From: Apostichopus californicus
Lineage: Eukaryota; Echinodermata; Holothuroidea; Aspidochirotida; Stichopodidae
Assembly: GCA_020650975.1 (NCBI GenBank)
Contig: JAIPMN010001272.1
Coordinates: 4,233 to 68,232, forward strand
DNA length: 64,000 bases
Direction of reading: 5' to 3'
Below the pieces are notes generated by a model, which was given only the letters and a program-made list of their open reading frames with translations, was not told where the DNA came from and did no database searches. The position numbers were made by a program, and so were the translations under genes. Shown here one piece after another: positions 45,001-57,676 of the stretch (positions are counted from its first letter, which is position 1; every line of letters begins with the position of its first letter).

Positions 45001-45852
45001 CCATTGATCTTAGGAAAAGTCTTGACAACATATGTGCAGGAAGGTAAAATTTCTATTGAGACAGTCAATATGAAACTACAGGGTTTTCATTATCAGTTTT
45101 CTGACAAATCAAACAAGCTATCACTCTTATCTTGGTCTCATTCTTCAGTGAAAGTCAAGCAAAAAGCATGCCAGATGTGGTGCCTTATGAGACTTATTCT
45201 TTTTGATGTTTGCAGATAACATTGTAGACAAGGGTGAAAATTGGCAACTCTTGCTACATCTTATAGACATTGTATACCTTGTTACTAGTCCTGCTATCAC
45301 TAGTGATTAATGTGAGTACATAAATGGCTTAGTTTTGTATTTTTTACAAATGTTTAATGAACTTTATCCAACCTCAAATATCAGCCCTAATATGCATTTT
45401 ATGACTCATTATGGCAAACAGATGAAACAGTTTGGAGCACTTTCAAACTTTTGGACTTTGAGAATGGAATCAAAACATAGCTACTTCAAGGATATCGCAA
45501 GATCTTCACGAAATATGAAAAACATAACACTGACTTTGGCAAAGAGGCACCAAATTTTCAACAGTTTTCTCATGGCAACAAAAGGTTTGAAAGATGAGGT
45601 TCTTCCAATACATGGTAATATTTGTAAATTAGAAGACTTGGACCCAGGAATGGCACCATGTATCTCGCAAATAACTGATGCATGTGGTGACATTTTTGAT
45701 CATCATGCCTATGTTGTGGAAGAGTTTAACAGAAAATAGTTCTTGAAAGCAAGAATTGTGTTGATCATTATCCTCTTCCACTCTATACTGTTGGTAGAAG
45801 AAAGTATGTTGTGATGAAGTATAGGTTGTATCAAGAAAACATTCAGCAATAG
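42006..45852 (+). pseudogene. C2H2/TNP2-like transposase-family core, copy 3, interrupted by a hAT element
   Basis: The 256-residue first frame from ATG at 42006 carries two C2H2 fingers: YKCPKCF with HLHLIH, and LRCGVQKCEKIY with HLRRAH. An acidic stretch and GEEQKETFHYIPILSTLQSM follow. After a frame change, QIHLYVDDFE (D codons at 42877 and 42880) is split by the insertion at 42890-44429 and resumes VNPLGTYTGIHKVNAIYM. Next are VEHKFFGTICSVIEDNLASH (44.66-44.72 kb), YGVKQDSPLNSLRYFHVING (44.9 kb), YQFSDKSNKLSLLSW, and FWTLRMESKHSYFKDIARSS with the candidate catalytic E at 45467. The end reads DHYPLPLYTVGRRKYVVMKY and stops at about 45852. The D/D/E spacing and NPLG context recall TNP2 transposases of CACTA elements, and the final block recalls DUF4218. 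At least four frame changes plus the insertion make it non-functional. Confidence 0.8.
42890..44429. mobile_element. hAT-type non-autonomous DNA transposon with perfect 8-bp TSD
   Basis: The ends are CAGCGACGTAGCCAGG and, inverted, CAGGGACGTAGTCAGG. The sequence CTTTGAGG flanks both sides exactly (42882-42889 and 44430-44437). An 8-bp duplication with CAG-starting inverted termini is the hAT signature. G-rich sub-terminal runs sit near the left end and C-rich runs near the right. No hAT transposase was seen inside the 1540 bp, so it needed another element's enzyme. Near 43706-43720 there is an additional right-end-like CTGGCTACGCCCCTG, which hints at a nested or rearranged related element. 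The perfect TSD suggests a relatively young insertion. Confidence 0.9.
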
Positions 45853-46006
45853 GGTAATGGTCAGTTGAATCTTGTTTTTCCTATTTATTCATTGTTTTTT
45901 TAAATTTAAATTTAAATGTCTTATTTCTCTTTTTTAGGTCGTACAAAGCCTTCAAATTCAGATTCAGAACCATAATGAAAACGTTTCACCAATACATACA
46001 GTAATA

Positions 46007-46645
46007 ATGCCCAACATTGCAATTTCTTTTCTGTCTGGATCATGCTTCAACTTTGCCCTCCAAAAGTGTAGTAATGCAAAGCTTCATGTAACTGATGTTA
46101 TGTTGGAAGGAAAAAATACTATTGCATTCTTCAATGTGAAAGGGTTTGTGACAATTATAAACTTCATTATTAGGAACAAGGGCAAGTGCAACAAGTATCA
46201 AAAACATCTTTTGGTTTTCCTGAACCAACTTCTCACTGTAACTGACAAGTTAACTCCCCAAAATATCCCATCAAACTGTAACTTACCCCATCAATTCCAG
46301 TTGCGACATAACTGGCAACCCTGTCGACCAAAAATGATCAGAAATGGAATGCAAAACATGAGCCATGAAAATATGCTGGCCACTCTAGAGAATTTGGCTT
46401 CCACATATTTAAGCCAATTAAAAAGTCTGTCTGTAACAAATTGGTTTTGTCACACGCTTGAATGGTTTTGTGGGGAGTTAATTCATATTCAGATCTGGAA
46501 TTTTCAGTACGGAAAAACCAATCATAGTTGGAGTGATGATGAAGGTGGAATAAAAGATAAAACAATTGCCTTTATCTCGTGTGCAACTTTGAATTGTCGT
46601 TATTTCCAATATTTCATTGTGTACAGTACCATTATAGTTACGTAA
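46007..46645 (+). CDS. Hypothetical 212-residue open frame downstream of the copy 3 core
   Basis: This is the longest uninterrupted plus-strand frame between the copy 3 core and its next supported exon. A TTTTTTAG acceptor-like site lies 70 bp upstream (near 45937). The middle reads LLVFLNQLLTVTDKLTPQNI and ENMLATLENLASTYLSQLKS, with an acidic SWSDDEGG near the end. I do not recognise it. It may be a variable linker of copy 3 or a chance open frame in AT-rich DNA. Confidence 0.33.
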   Translation: MPNIAISFLSGSCFNFALQKCSNAKLHVTDVMLEGKNTIAFFNVKGFVTIINFIIRNKGKCNKYQKHLLVFLNQLLTVTDKLTPQNIPSNCNLPHQFQLRHNWQPCRPKMIRNGMQNMSHENMLATLENLASTYLSQLKSLSVTNWFCHTLEWFCGELIHIQIWNFQYGKTNHSWSDDEGGIKDKTIAFISCATLNCRYFQYFIVYSTIIVT

Positions 46646-49495
46646 CACAAGTATGCTGAAATTGCTCCAAACATAATTAGGTCATATAGCGTAAAGTAAC
46701 TAAATCTGCTACCTGCTGTGATTGACATACTGTTACTTTTATTTTTGATAACAAATTATTTTCATGTTGTTAAAGGTACATGGTCAGGTAGCCACAACAT
46801 GAGCTAAAATGAGATCATCAAGGTAAAACTTTCCACCAAGATTGGGTAAAAAATGTACCAATTTAAAGCAAATTGTGAACTTACTACCTAATTAATTAAC
46901 AGAAATGACTGTAAACTATAATATTTCTTATCAGAATGAGAACACAATGAATTAGTGTTGGTGTTTAGTTTTTCTTCTTAAAGTTTGCCCAGTTTTTTCA
47001 TCTCACTAAAAAGCCTTAGGTCTACATGTTCTGTATATACATTTTAAGTGTGTTGCCAATGGTTTATCAATGGATATTTAGAGTGGTGGTGAACAATTTC
47101 AGATTGCCAGACAAATCGCTTAGACAAAAATGGTCATCCTCTTTTGTTTTTCAGACCAAAACAAAGTTCATGTTTGTTGCTTTTATTAATTCACAACAAT
47201 TTATATTTAGTCTTGTGGAATTCTGAAATTTATGAAACGTGCTTAAACAAAAAGGAACCACTATTTTTTACTAACTTGTGTAGAGCACAAGGCCACAATG
47301 TTTTAATTGCAACACAATGTATTCTGATATAATTTCACTTTCAAACTACATATCCAGTCAGTTTTGTGTACAGTATGTGGTGTATTTAGCAGTTTACTTA
47401 ATGTGTTATATTATTGTCATGTATTACCAACATAAAGAGATTTGTACATATTTCAATGTGCCAATTTAGATTTACATCAGTTGTTTTCTTGCACATGACA
47501 TGCTTCAAAATCATAAGTGATTTTTAGCTTCCATCTCCATGAATAATTAACTACAAAAGCTGAAAGAATATGTCCAGAATGGTTTCAAATTTGCTGAAGC
47601 ACTAAATGTATTATAATTAAGAATTGCAAGTTTGGGTATTGTTTTTTAATGGCAGCTCCCATTCAATAAGATTCCTTAATTGAAGGAAGCATGTTTTCTG
47701 TGAATTGAAGGTTAAGACAGAACTGATATTGCCTGATCCAAATTTACCTCATATATTTGACCTCATGTTAATTCCAGGCAACAAACTCAATAGCCAAGCA
47801 ACTTTGAAATGCCACGACTGCCTGTGGTGTTAGAAGGAAAGCTCAAGAACGAAGTTTTACCCAATGACAGAGAGAGACGACAGATTATACTTATCCTTCT
47901 TTGATTACATGGCATTTAAGTTACATTACCATACACAATGAGTTTTACCTACTAACATTAACTAATGAAGGGGAGAGTTAGTGAACATTATTACAACAAC
48001 ACTCTGCATTCGAAAGCATGTTTCACAAATGATAAAAGTCACTTGTTTCCTTGACTGCCAAAGCACACAGCTGGATGACCATACACTCTGCAAAGAAACA
48101 AACAATCACAAAACAAAAATGTTTTGTATATTCATACTGTAAGTAGGATAGGTCATTCACCCCACACAACTAAGTTCTTCATTTTCTGTGTTACAAAGTG
48201 ATTTACTTAGTGAGTTATTGTAGCGTCCCGTGTACACACACTCCATTGGTGATTGGTTCATGGGTTTGTGTTGTTTTGCATGTTGCGAAAAATCACTGCC
48301 CATAGAAGGACAAAAGCGATTTCATTTTGCATTTTGTCAAACTTTTAAAATCAAATAAGTGTGTTTGTGAAGCAATAATTTTCCTCTTTTTTCAGCCATT
48401 TAGGTTAACATGCTAAATTCCAAATTCCCCCCCAAAAAAATTCTTATCTATGATTTTACAATTTTTTCCTTTCTTAGTTACAGTAAAAGTAACTGAGAGG
48501 ACTATGTACATTTAAAGGCAACTTGAGCTAAATCAGCCTCAAATAGTATCTAAATCATTAGAATACCAAAGCTTCCATTGAAATTGGTTATAAATTGAAC
48601 AATTCACTGGATTTTTTTTTATTTAAAGCTGTTATTGCACAATAATCTGTGAATGGCAGTTTGGAAGGATCTGGCATTTTTCTTTGTAAAACTTAAATTT
48701 TACTACCCTCTGGAAATCCACTTTCAAATGTAGCTTTGGTCTGGAACCAGTCACATGCAAATTGGGCATACCACAAATCATTGTGGAAAAGACATCCTGA
48801 TACTAACAAGTTGCTGAACTTGAAACATATAATTTGAAGAATAACATCAAAACTTTGAGATGTGTTCCTGTTACAACATCAGAAATGTTGCCAAAATTAA
48901 TAAATCTTAAGACTTAATGTAATCATAACTTTAAGATTAGATTTAAATTTAACCCCCCCCCCCCCATCTCAGAATTTCATGCTCTTTGACATGTCTTAGT
49001 CCTAGAATATCCAGCCATGGTCCCTTAAGGTGGGTTGCACAAGTGATTCCAAGCATAACATTTGATCTATTTATTTATCGTGATTTCCTATTGATACAGG
49101 AATACTGGAGACTGAAGTTCATGGATAAGTTCACAAACGAAAGAAAACTGGTATGAACCAAGCAGCTCCTCAATCAAAGACGGATCAGATAGATGATCTA
49201 GCAAGTATGGGAAAGCATAAGACGTAAGTGGAGGATAAATTAATATGAGTTAACATGAAATAGCATGTAGTTATTATAAAATAACCATAAGCTATGGAAC
49301 AAGTGAAGAAATTATACAGTTATGGCACCTCTTTTAATTATTGTAAATAATTGTTCATTAGACAACGCGTTTAAAATGCCAACATTTTGTTTGTGTGAAC
49401 ACAAAGCTCTCTTCATATATATTTGATTTTTCACAGCAAAGTTGGATGACAGAATTATAAGAATAATTTAGACCACAAGTGCAGCAAAGGTGAAG
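46646..49495. other. Presumed intron of copy 3, AT-rich
   Basis: No recognisable coding, RNA or repeat feature apart from homopolymer runs (poly-C near 48953). A possible small exon at about 49101-49224 (MNQAAPQSKTDQIDDLASMG, followed by a GTAAGT donor) is too short to assign. Confidence 0.35.
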
Positions 49496-49499
49496 GTTT

Positions 49500-49765
49500 A
49501 GATTCTGGTATTGCCAGGGATGGCCAATCTCGCCAAACTTTATACCTTTTGCCTGTTCGTTGAAGTACAGTTTCTGCAGTGTATTCCATCAGGCTGCCAC
49601 AATAAGGAAAGCAAAGAAGAACACCCATTTAGTAGCAGGCTCTACGAAAGTATTGAAGTATATTGCTCAATGTACACAATACATGTCTTGGAGCAAGCTC
49701 AAATCCACAACTTTGCAGTCTCTGGCACAAGCTATTAACCCACTACACCACTGCACCCCCTGCCA
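49500..49765 (-). mobile_element. tRNA-derived SINE
   Basis: On the minus strand the element starts GGGGTGCAGTGGTGTAGTGG near 49760. It contains an A-box-like TGGTGTAGTGG (plus coordinates 49740-49750) and, about 40 nt on, a weak B-box-like GTGGATTTGAGC (near 49697-49708). A body of about 200 bp follows. This is the pol III promoter arrangement of tRNA-derived SINEs. I cannot define the tail or target duplication. It sits in the presumed intron before the exon at 49894. Confidence 0.6.
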
Positions 49766-49893
49766 CAGAAAGGAAATTGAAAAGAATGTGACATGACAAT
49801 GTTATTGAAACGCTGGTATTAAGAACCAAACCTGGTTCTTTTGTGTTTTGGATTTCCGTGATTGGTTTTACCTTTTGTGGTTTTTTATTAAAG

Positions 49894-50053
49894 GTGGCTG
49901 AAGGAGGAGGCCAAGTGCACAAAGCAAAACTTCACAAAAGTTTGCCTGCTTATGGATATTACATATAAAGGAATACGAAAATGGATAACAGATGAGAAGC
50001 CAACGTTATCTTACATAAAGGAGAAATATCAATGCCTTTTCAACCAGAAACAG
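49894..50053 (+). CDS. Internal exon (RKWITDEKP module), copy 3
   Basis: The exon is bounded by TTATTAAAG and CAG|GTTTGT and is open throughout. It reads WLKEEAKCTKQNFTKVCLLM, then DITYKGIRKWITDEKPTLSY and IKEKYQCLFNQKQ. The RxxWI...P....I...YPxL pattern is what I remember just before the IEQDF segment in uncharacterised fish and cnidarian relatives. That is consistent with a downstream part of copy 3 and with the exon order in copy 2. No IEQDF exon was found for copy 3. Function unknown. Confidence 0.55.
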
Positions 50054-50469
50054 GTTTGTATTTTTACTGCAAAGTTACAAACTACTAATCTGATTGGTTG
50101 ATATTCAAGACAAATGATATTCTTTTTTGGTATTATGGCCTTATCTTTCATGTCATTAGGATCAGTGAATTACTTCTTTGGTAATGTATTTAGGTGTGTA
50201 TGTGCTTATGTGGCACAACCTAATCCTACATTTAAGTATCAAAGAAGACTTGTTAGCCAGAAGTTAACTTTTGGGGATAATTCAGGATCTATGGAAAACA
50301 TAGTCTAGATTTTGGTGGGAATTTGGCATATAAAATTTTACTTCATGACACTTAAAAGTATAATTACAATATAGTTCTCGTGATTCAGGAGAAGGTTACC
50401 ATATTTTAATCCTTCAATCACATGTTATTACTGTCAATACTGTCAAATTCGCCTAAGCCATGAAATGGA

Positions 50470-53400
50470 GGCTAATGTAAAGAAAGTAGCACCTCAGAAT
50501 TTTCAGTAGGGAGCACTTTTGATAGCACTCATCATACAGTGACTCCAGACAATGTACCAAGTAAAGGAAAATCAAAACGCAAAGCAAATAATATTAGGAA
50601 AGATAGTAATATTCCTGCTTCTAAATATACAGGGAACGACCGTAATGTGGATATTGAACTGGACACACGTAATTTTGTAAGAGGTACTTTACATAATGGT
50701 AATGGAATTTCACTGTTGTTTGATAGTGGAGCGACACGCTCTATCATTCCTTCTTCTACAGTGCAAAATTCAAAGTATTTAGCCTCTATACAAGCAGTCT
50801 CAGTTGATGTAGTAAACCTAAAGTTGGGTAATGGTCAGTTTATTCATGCATATAGCACGATAACATTTCATGTCAATATTCAGGGTCATGAATTTCAGCT
50901 TTCTGATTTTAATCGCTGCAAACCTGACAGGTATTGACTTAATATTAGGTAGTGAAACTCTGAAGGAATTGAATGGATCTTTGGACTTTACCACAAACTG
51001 TTTTAGAATTAAACAAGCCAAAGTTTTCCTTAGGCCTGTGCAGATATTTCTTATTTACCCAGGTCAGCAAAGATACATTACTGTACAGGGGCGTCTTCCA
51101 CTATATACACGAAATGCAGATGTGGTTATTAAACCGTTTCCTGTAATATCTCGTATGTGTCCTTCACGAATGTGTCCTTCACGAATGTTAGTGAAAATGC
51201 ATATAAGGTAGAACAAAGTTTCTACTAAGGAACATAGGTAACCGGAAATTTTGTCTGCATCCTTCTCGCACAGTGGCTCATTTAAATTTAGCAGATATCA
51301 TTACGGTCACAGAAGACATACCTACTGATTCTCTACATTTTCTCAATGTCATGAGAGACATCGAAAAACCGCCTCTTTTTCGAACCTATTCTAATTCTTA
51401 AGAAAATCGTGATGCAATTACACGATATAATTTACATCGTTATCCACATTTAACAGCCGATGATCCCCTGGTTCCCAAATCCGAACAGGAAATCATGAGA
51501 GAAACTTTCATTTGTAACAAAGTATTGTAAATGCCTCAGAAACAGAAAGCATATATGAATTTGTAGACTCACATAGAGATGCATTTTCTCTTTATGGTGA
51601 ATTATGTCACTGTCCAAATTATGAGGCTGATATTACTCTTACTAATGATGAGCCATTTTACATACGTCCCTAAAGACTTTCAGATGAGGACAAAATCATT
51701 GTCGCCAGTGAGCTTGACAAATTGGTGCGATTAGGAATCTTAGCGGTAGGACATCAATATTATACCTCACCGGTTTTCCTCATTCCAAAGAAGGGAACAA
51801 AAGACAAACGGGTTGTCAAAGATTTTCGCTAACAGTAAAAAAAAACGTCTCAATCACCCATTTCCATTACTAAATGAGTCTATCCGTACCATAGGATACT
51901 CTGGAGCCCAAATTTTGGGTGTTCTTGATTTAAAGTCTGCATTCTTCTGTCTGCCACTCAGTGTTCATGCACAACAATATACAGGTATTACTTCATTTCA
52001 TGGAGGAAAGCATTATTATTATAAACGCTTACCACAGGGATTGAATTTATCTCCACCAATCTTTCAGTCGCAAATTAATGATATTTTGGCAACGATCCCA
52101 AATTCAAATAAGTTCTGTATTGCGCATGATGACGATATTATTGTGTACAGTGCAGACAAACGATCTCACCAACAACACCTACAGGCAATTTTTAAGGTTT
52201 TAATGGACAACGGATTAAAAATCTCTCCGAAAAAGTGTAGCATTTTAGAAAATTCAGTCCGATATATGGAACATTTGCTCTCAATAACCACAGAAGGTGA
52301 GGCTTGTATCCAACCTTTGTATGACAGATGTGCAGCGATCAGGAACACACCGAAACCACACAATGTTAATTTAGTAAGAAGATTTGTGGGTGCGGTTAAT
52401 TATATGGCTTCATTTCCCCAAATATTCAAGCACTATTAAAACCATTACATCATTTGAGTCGTAAAAGAAAGGAATTTATATGGACAGAGGAACATCGGTG
52501 GGCATTTCAAAATATTAAAGAGTTGTGTAATACACCTATATTGCATATGCCACAGAAAGATGGTCGTTTTGTATTATATAGCGACACATCACGAGTAGCA
52601 ACAGGATCATACCTGACACAAAGAGTTAACGGCAAAGAGAATATTATTGCATATTATTGTAAGATATTACCACCAGCATGTCAGAGGTATAGTGTCACTG
52701 AATTACAAATGATGGGTCTATTTATTAATGTGAACGCATTCAAACATTTATTGCAAAATGTAGAATTTGAGGCATATGTTGATCACTCGGCCATTGTTGA
52801 ATTGTTGAAATCAAAACAAGAACCAGCAACTTGACGCTTACGTAAGCTTCTGTTAAAATTGTCAGAATATACATTCCAGATTGGTTATAAAAAGGGCTCA
52901 GAATTGGTTTTGGCAGATTATATGTCTACAGCACCACAGGAATTCCACTCTGAAATAGATCAGGTTGCTTCAGGTGTCAATTCTTATGAGGATTTTTCAG
53001 CTCCACCTAAGGAGACATTTAATCCAATCATGACAAGGTCAAAGGCAAGGTTAATGGGAGTAAAAGTTCCAGATTTATTTCCAAATAAAGTCACCAAGGA
53101 GTCCACGCAGGATTCCTCAGCCAAAGAATCAACAAATAGAGTTAAAAGGACATCCGGTCCTAATGCAACACATTCTAATGATCATGTTACGCAGAGACCA
53201 CAATCTTGAGTCACAAAAGAGGACTACAGCAGTTATTTCTAATGACAAGAGAGATACATATATTCAAAGGCCTACTATGCCTAGTGCAAATCGACATACA
53301 TATAGCCCTGATATACTACTTGTGCCAAATTTTACAAGTGTTTCTCAACCTTCAGAGCCAAGACTAGTGGATCAGAGTGGACATAGGGTGCAAGAGGTAG

Positions 53401-55120
53401 TCAGAGAACCACCTCCAGAATTATTTGCTCAGCCAAAGCCAGTCATAACAAACATTGATCATTTGGTTACAGGGCACATTCCAAAACAAAAGGAATTGAA
53501 TAAAGTCATGAAGGCAATTCAAGGAAAGCTGATCAAAAACTATCATCTGCCATTTGATGTAAAAGAGTTGCAAATTCAACAACAAACTTGTCCTTACTAC
53601 AAACCAATTTATGATTTTCTTGCACACGACATTATTCCAAGTAATGTTAAGCATGCTAGAACTCTTCATTCTCAAGCAGAGGATTATTTGTTATGTAATA
53701 GTTTGTTATTCAGGATATTTTTGCATAAGACTAATGATGCTAACATGACTCTTCAGTTAGTCGTACCTGAGACTATGGTGGAACAAATAATATCTCCATA
53801 TCACGATGACTTGTTCAGTAATCATCAGGGTGTAATGCGTACATATTTGACCATTAGACAGCATTTCTATCTGCGCAATATGTTTCAAGTACGAGTAATT
53901 ATATTCAGGCATGTCTCCGTTGTCAAGAATTCGGAAAAAACAGGACAAATTGAGACAATATCATGCTCGCATTCCTGATTCTTATCGTCCCTTTGACATA
54001 CTTAGTCTGGATTTCAAGACTATGCCCACAACGGGTACAGGATTTAAACATTTCATGGTTGTTTGTGATGAGATCACTAGATTTGTTGTATGTGTTTCTC
54101 TTAAGACTCTTGATGCTGAAACAGTATGGGAAGCATTATTGCAGAGGGTAGTCACAACCTTTGGTCCACCATCTTGTATCATAAGTGATGCGGCATCTTC
54201 TCATACGGGAAAATTTGTGGACCTCTTAAGTAAAGCTTTAGGCATTGAACAAAAGTTCATCAGTGTAAACAATCATGGAAGCTTACAGGTTGAAAGACAC
54301 ATTCAGACTCTTTCAAATTTCCTCAAAGTGAACTTCAATCAGTTTGGTACGGATTGGGTACGGTTTGTCCCAACATCAGCCTATGCATATAACACATTTT
54401 CCTCTCCTCAGTTGGGTAACTATAGCCCATTTGAACTTGCATTTGGACGTAAGCCGCCAAATCTTACAAATACATCATTCAATCCAATGGCAGGATGATC
54501 ACAATCTCATGGAGAATATGCCGCATTGTTAAAGAGACAATTTGATAATTTGTCAAGGGTAATGTTGGTCTTACAAAAGAAGCAACAAGATGCTCAAAAT
54601 GTTAAGATATGTGGAAAACTGGACAAAGGTCCAATTTATTCAACAGGTCAATTGGTGTATCTATATAAGCCAACGTCGTCCTCCTTGACAGCAAACTCTC
54701 GCAAAATTGCTGCAGAATGGTGTGATCCATCAAGTTTTGGATAGGACTCATTATTTGTTGGCCACTCTCAAAGGAGAAATTCTTAGTGATGTATTAAATT
54801 ATAACAGGCTTAAACCATGTTTTGTAAGAGCTTCCTCTGAAACTAAGAATATCACTAACATTCAGAAATTGCGAAATGTCTTGAAAACAAAGGGTCCATC
54901 AAGTGAAAAGCTTGCACGAATGCGAAATGTTTTGAGTAGTAACATTTCTAATGCAGAAAATGTTAATGTCATGCAAGATGCACATATTGAGTTTCATGAT
55001 GAGTTTGGCAACACTTTGCCAGGGGTAACTTCAGATCACATCATGTGTCTTGTGACCACTAAGCCAATGAATGTTGAATCCTTTCTAGAGAATAGAGCAC
55101 ATAATGAGGATTAGCACTTC
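50470..55120 (+). mobile_element. Ty3/gypsy LTR retrotransposon fossil, internal pol region
   Basis: A decayed pol gene in Ty3/gypsy order: aspartic protease near 50.6-50.95 kb, reverse transcriptase near 51.7-52.4 kb, RNase H near 52.45-52.95 kb, a linker, then integrase (zinc-binding part near 53.8 kb, core about 53.95-54.5 kb, C-terminal part to about 55.1 kb). No gag and no 5' LTR were recognised, so the copy appears 5'-incomplete. It is clearly broken, with roughly ten interruptions, and looks moderately old. It probably lies within an intron of copy 3. Confidence 0.85.
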
Positions 55121-56635
55121 CATATCCTTCCATCAAAGATAGCATATTAAGGCAAAAGAAAGTTTTTGCAAACGCTCCACAAGGAGACATGAAAGTCCAA
55201 CGTGTTCGATACAAATTGGGTGAATTACAGGTTCTGGTCACCTATCAGACACCATGTTTTCCATCAGGCTTTAACAGTCATGATTTTTGCTGGAATGTAG
55301 GAAAATATTCCAACACAGGGGAAATAATGAATTTTCTCCATGAAAAGGGATTGAACATTACAGGCAATCCAGGCAGGATGTTGCAAACATTATTTGGTTA
55401 GTATGTATAACTGCATATTGCTTAAGTTCAGATGAACAAGTGTTTTACCGACGATTGTATGAATGGAATGCGCCATGGCAATTACCTGCATACCTATTAA
55501 GTGTAAGTCATTGTACTGTATGGTGTAACAATATAAGCTTTATTGTTAAAAACACGACCAACTGACCTACTTTCATCTTTTATAACAAATGTGTAAAGAG
55601 TATACCTTATCTCTCCTTATGGATTCGGTCAAACGTTTACCCGGCAATTACATCCGGAATATTAGCAACATGGGTTTTCATATGTTGAGAAAATATTTTA
55701 AAGATATTTACGTTGCATCATTGATGTTATATTGAAGGTTATTCAGAGACAGCATTGGTGATGTGGAACTTTTGCTCACAGCAACAGTTACCCAAGCAAA
55801 TGAGAGTATTGATTTTTTTAGGAAATTATCTATATATTTTTTTCCCTCAAATATTCATGCACAAGTAAATTCTTCATTAAGCAAGAAGTCGAAAAGACAA
55901 GATGTTAAGTGATATTTAAATTTTATAAAGATGTGTTGATGTCATAGTCTATGAGGTCTCTTTTATGGTATCGAATATCTAGTGCTTTGGTACTTTACTA
56001 GACTGTCATTTCGGAGTGCATACATAGGGTCACCATGCTATCGAGTCACATTTTGTTGATTTTCTTGAAGTGGATGTATATCATTCACAAGGTTTCAAAG
56101 CAGTTTGGAAACTATGCCTTCATTACAGAGAAGGTTTGTAAATGAGTTTGTAATATTTTAAGGTTCCTTTTTTTTAATGTACGAATTTTTTTTATGGAAC
56201 GCTAAGGTTTTCTGTTCAGTTAAACGATAACTTAGTCCGGTATTTTCTGATCTCACCCCAATCACGGCATGATTTCACTTTTGATATAAATGTATTGTTG
56301 ATGTATGAAACGTATTTTGTAAGAATATTTTCCTGTGTCATGTAACTTTAAGATACCTTAATGATATATATTTTTTAGATTACATCATATGATGTCATCA
56401 ATATTGAAGAGGTACACAAAAAAAGTTCATGGAGATAGTGTCAATGTATATACCATATGATCAGTTTAATAATTCGTAAGCTACATGTTAACCTTTCAGA
56501 TACATGCAGACCATTTATTGAAGTCGATGAATATTAATGAATATGCTTACACTACCTTCTTGAGATTATGATAAGTTAAAGCAGTATGATGTTAAAATTT
56601 TGGAGTATCCACAAATTTGAAAAGATTCAGGGGGA
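55121..56635. other. Non-coding DNA between pol fossil and candidate LTR
   Basis: This may be the 3' untranslated part of the fossil. A purine-rich tract (AAGATTCAGGGGGA) directly precedes the candidate LTR and would serve as the polypurine tract. No envelope-like sequence was recognised. Confidence 0.4.
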
Positions 56636-57276
56636 TGTTATGAAATAGTAATACTGCCTCTTTGATGTTCCTGAAACACTCCATCGAGAGACCGTACGGG
56701 CCCTTAAATATTTATCTAGGTCGAGGATTCAGTTTTCCCACGAGAAGTTTTAATTATCTTATTGAATCATGTTACAGGGCCTTTTCCCAAAATAGATCCG
56801 ATGTATCTGTGGAACATTCGAGAAGGCTCTTCTCACGTGGTATGGGGAATTTCCATAAAAAGGGGTGGACTGCCAAACTCCCAACCAATCAGGGCAGATT
56901 ATTCATGTACGCACTGATTTTTATATCGTTAGCTAATGCGGGATGGGCGGGTTATCCTTCTGACTTTGCGCAGTGGGATTTTCGGTGGATTGTTTTATAA
57001 AAAGCGGCATGGTCCCGCAAGTTCGTCACTTCGAGTTGCGTAATTGACGGAGTTAGATCATTGTAATTTTGTTTTGTCTGTAAGAGAATCGACAGAGAAG
57101 ATATTATAACGAATCCAAAATCAAATCCTATCTTGTCAACTTGTTTTTCTGAGAACTGTCAGTGTTTTCTTCTATCGCCCGTTGGAGACGTCTCCTGAAG
57201 AAGCGTAGAATACGGCATCAAGATACTCCAGTACCTCTCTTTCTCTCTCTCTAGCGAGTCCCGATATAATATTACA
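56636..57276 (+). repeat. Candidate 3' LTR of the Ty3/gypsy fossil
   Basis: The 641-bp segment begins TGTTATG after a polypurine-like tract and ends in TTACA. It has a TATA-like box (TATAAAAA) at 56996-57003 and a CT-rich stretch near its end. No matching 5' LTR is present in the window, so the assignment rests on position and these signals only. Confidence 0.5.
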
Positions 57277-57461
57277 CTAGTAACCAGGGGGTAGAAGTGT
57301 AAAGTCAGGTGATAAGGCATTGAGCCTTGATACCAGACTATAAACTGACACCTTTACTATTTTACTTTGGACCTGGATGCAAATGCTTAGTAAATTAAAA
57401 GTCTAATACAACTTACAACTTGTTTACATACCTTTATGTCTTTGATATTTTGATTTACAGA

Positions 57462-57600
57462 TACTGCTGGAAATGAAGAAGGTAGACACTTCATTTGATA
57501 CATATCAATATCAAGTTATCATCGGCAACTTGGAAGCTTATTCTGTGCACATGATCAACCAATGTCGTAAGCAACTGGAAGAAGGTCCTCCCTTCCCTTG
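57462..57600 (+). other. Possible small exon of copy 3
   Basis: After a TTTACAG acceptor-like site an open stretch reads ILLEMKKVDTSFDTYQYQVI, then IGNLEAYSVHMINQCRKQLE, ending at TGA. It is placed between the two supported downstream exons of copy 3 and beyond the LTR fossil. I cannot match it to a known module, so this is tentative. Confidence 0.3.
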
Positions 57601-57676
57601 ATGAAGAACATGCTAAAGGTATGTTGCAGCCATAAATACTTGCAAGTAGAAAAGTGTATTGATTTGAGTTTTTCAA

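Noticed and set aside
49690-49765. Intact tRNA gene
   Set aside because: A- and B-box-like motifs are present but the B box is degenerate and no cloverleaf stem pairs well; fits a SINE head better.
46900-50470. 5' LTR or gag region for the Ty3/gypsy fossil
   Set aside because: No segment matching the candidate 3' LTR and no gag-like sequence was recognised upstream.
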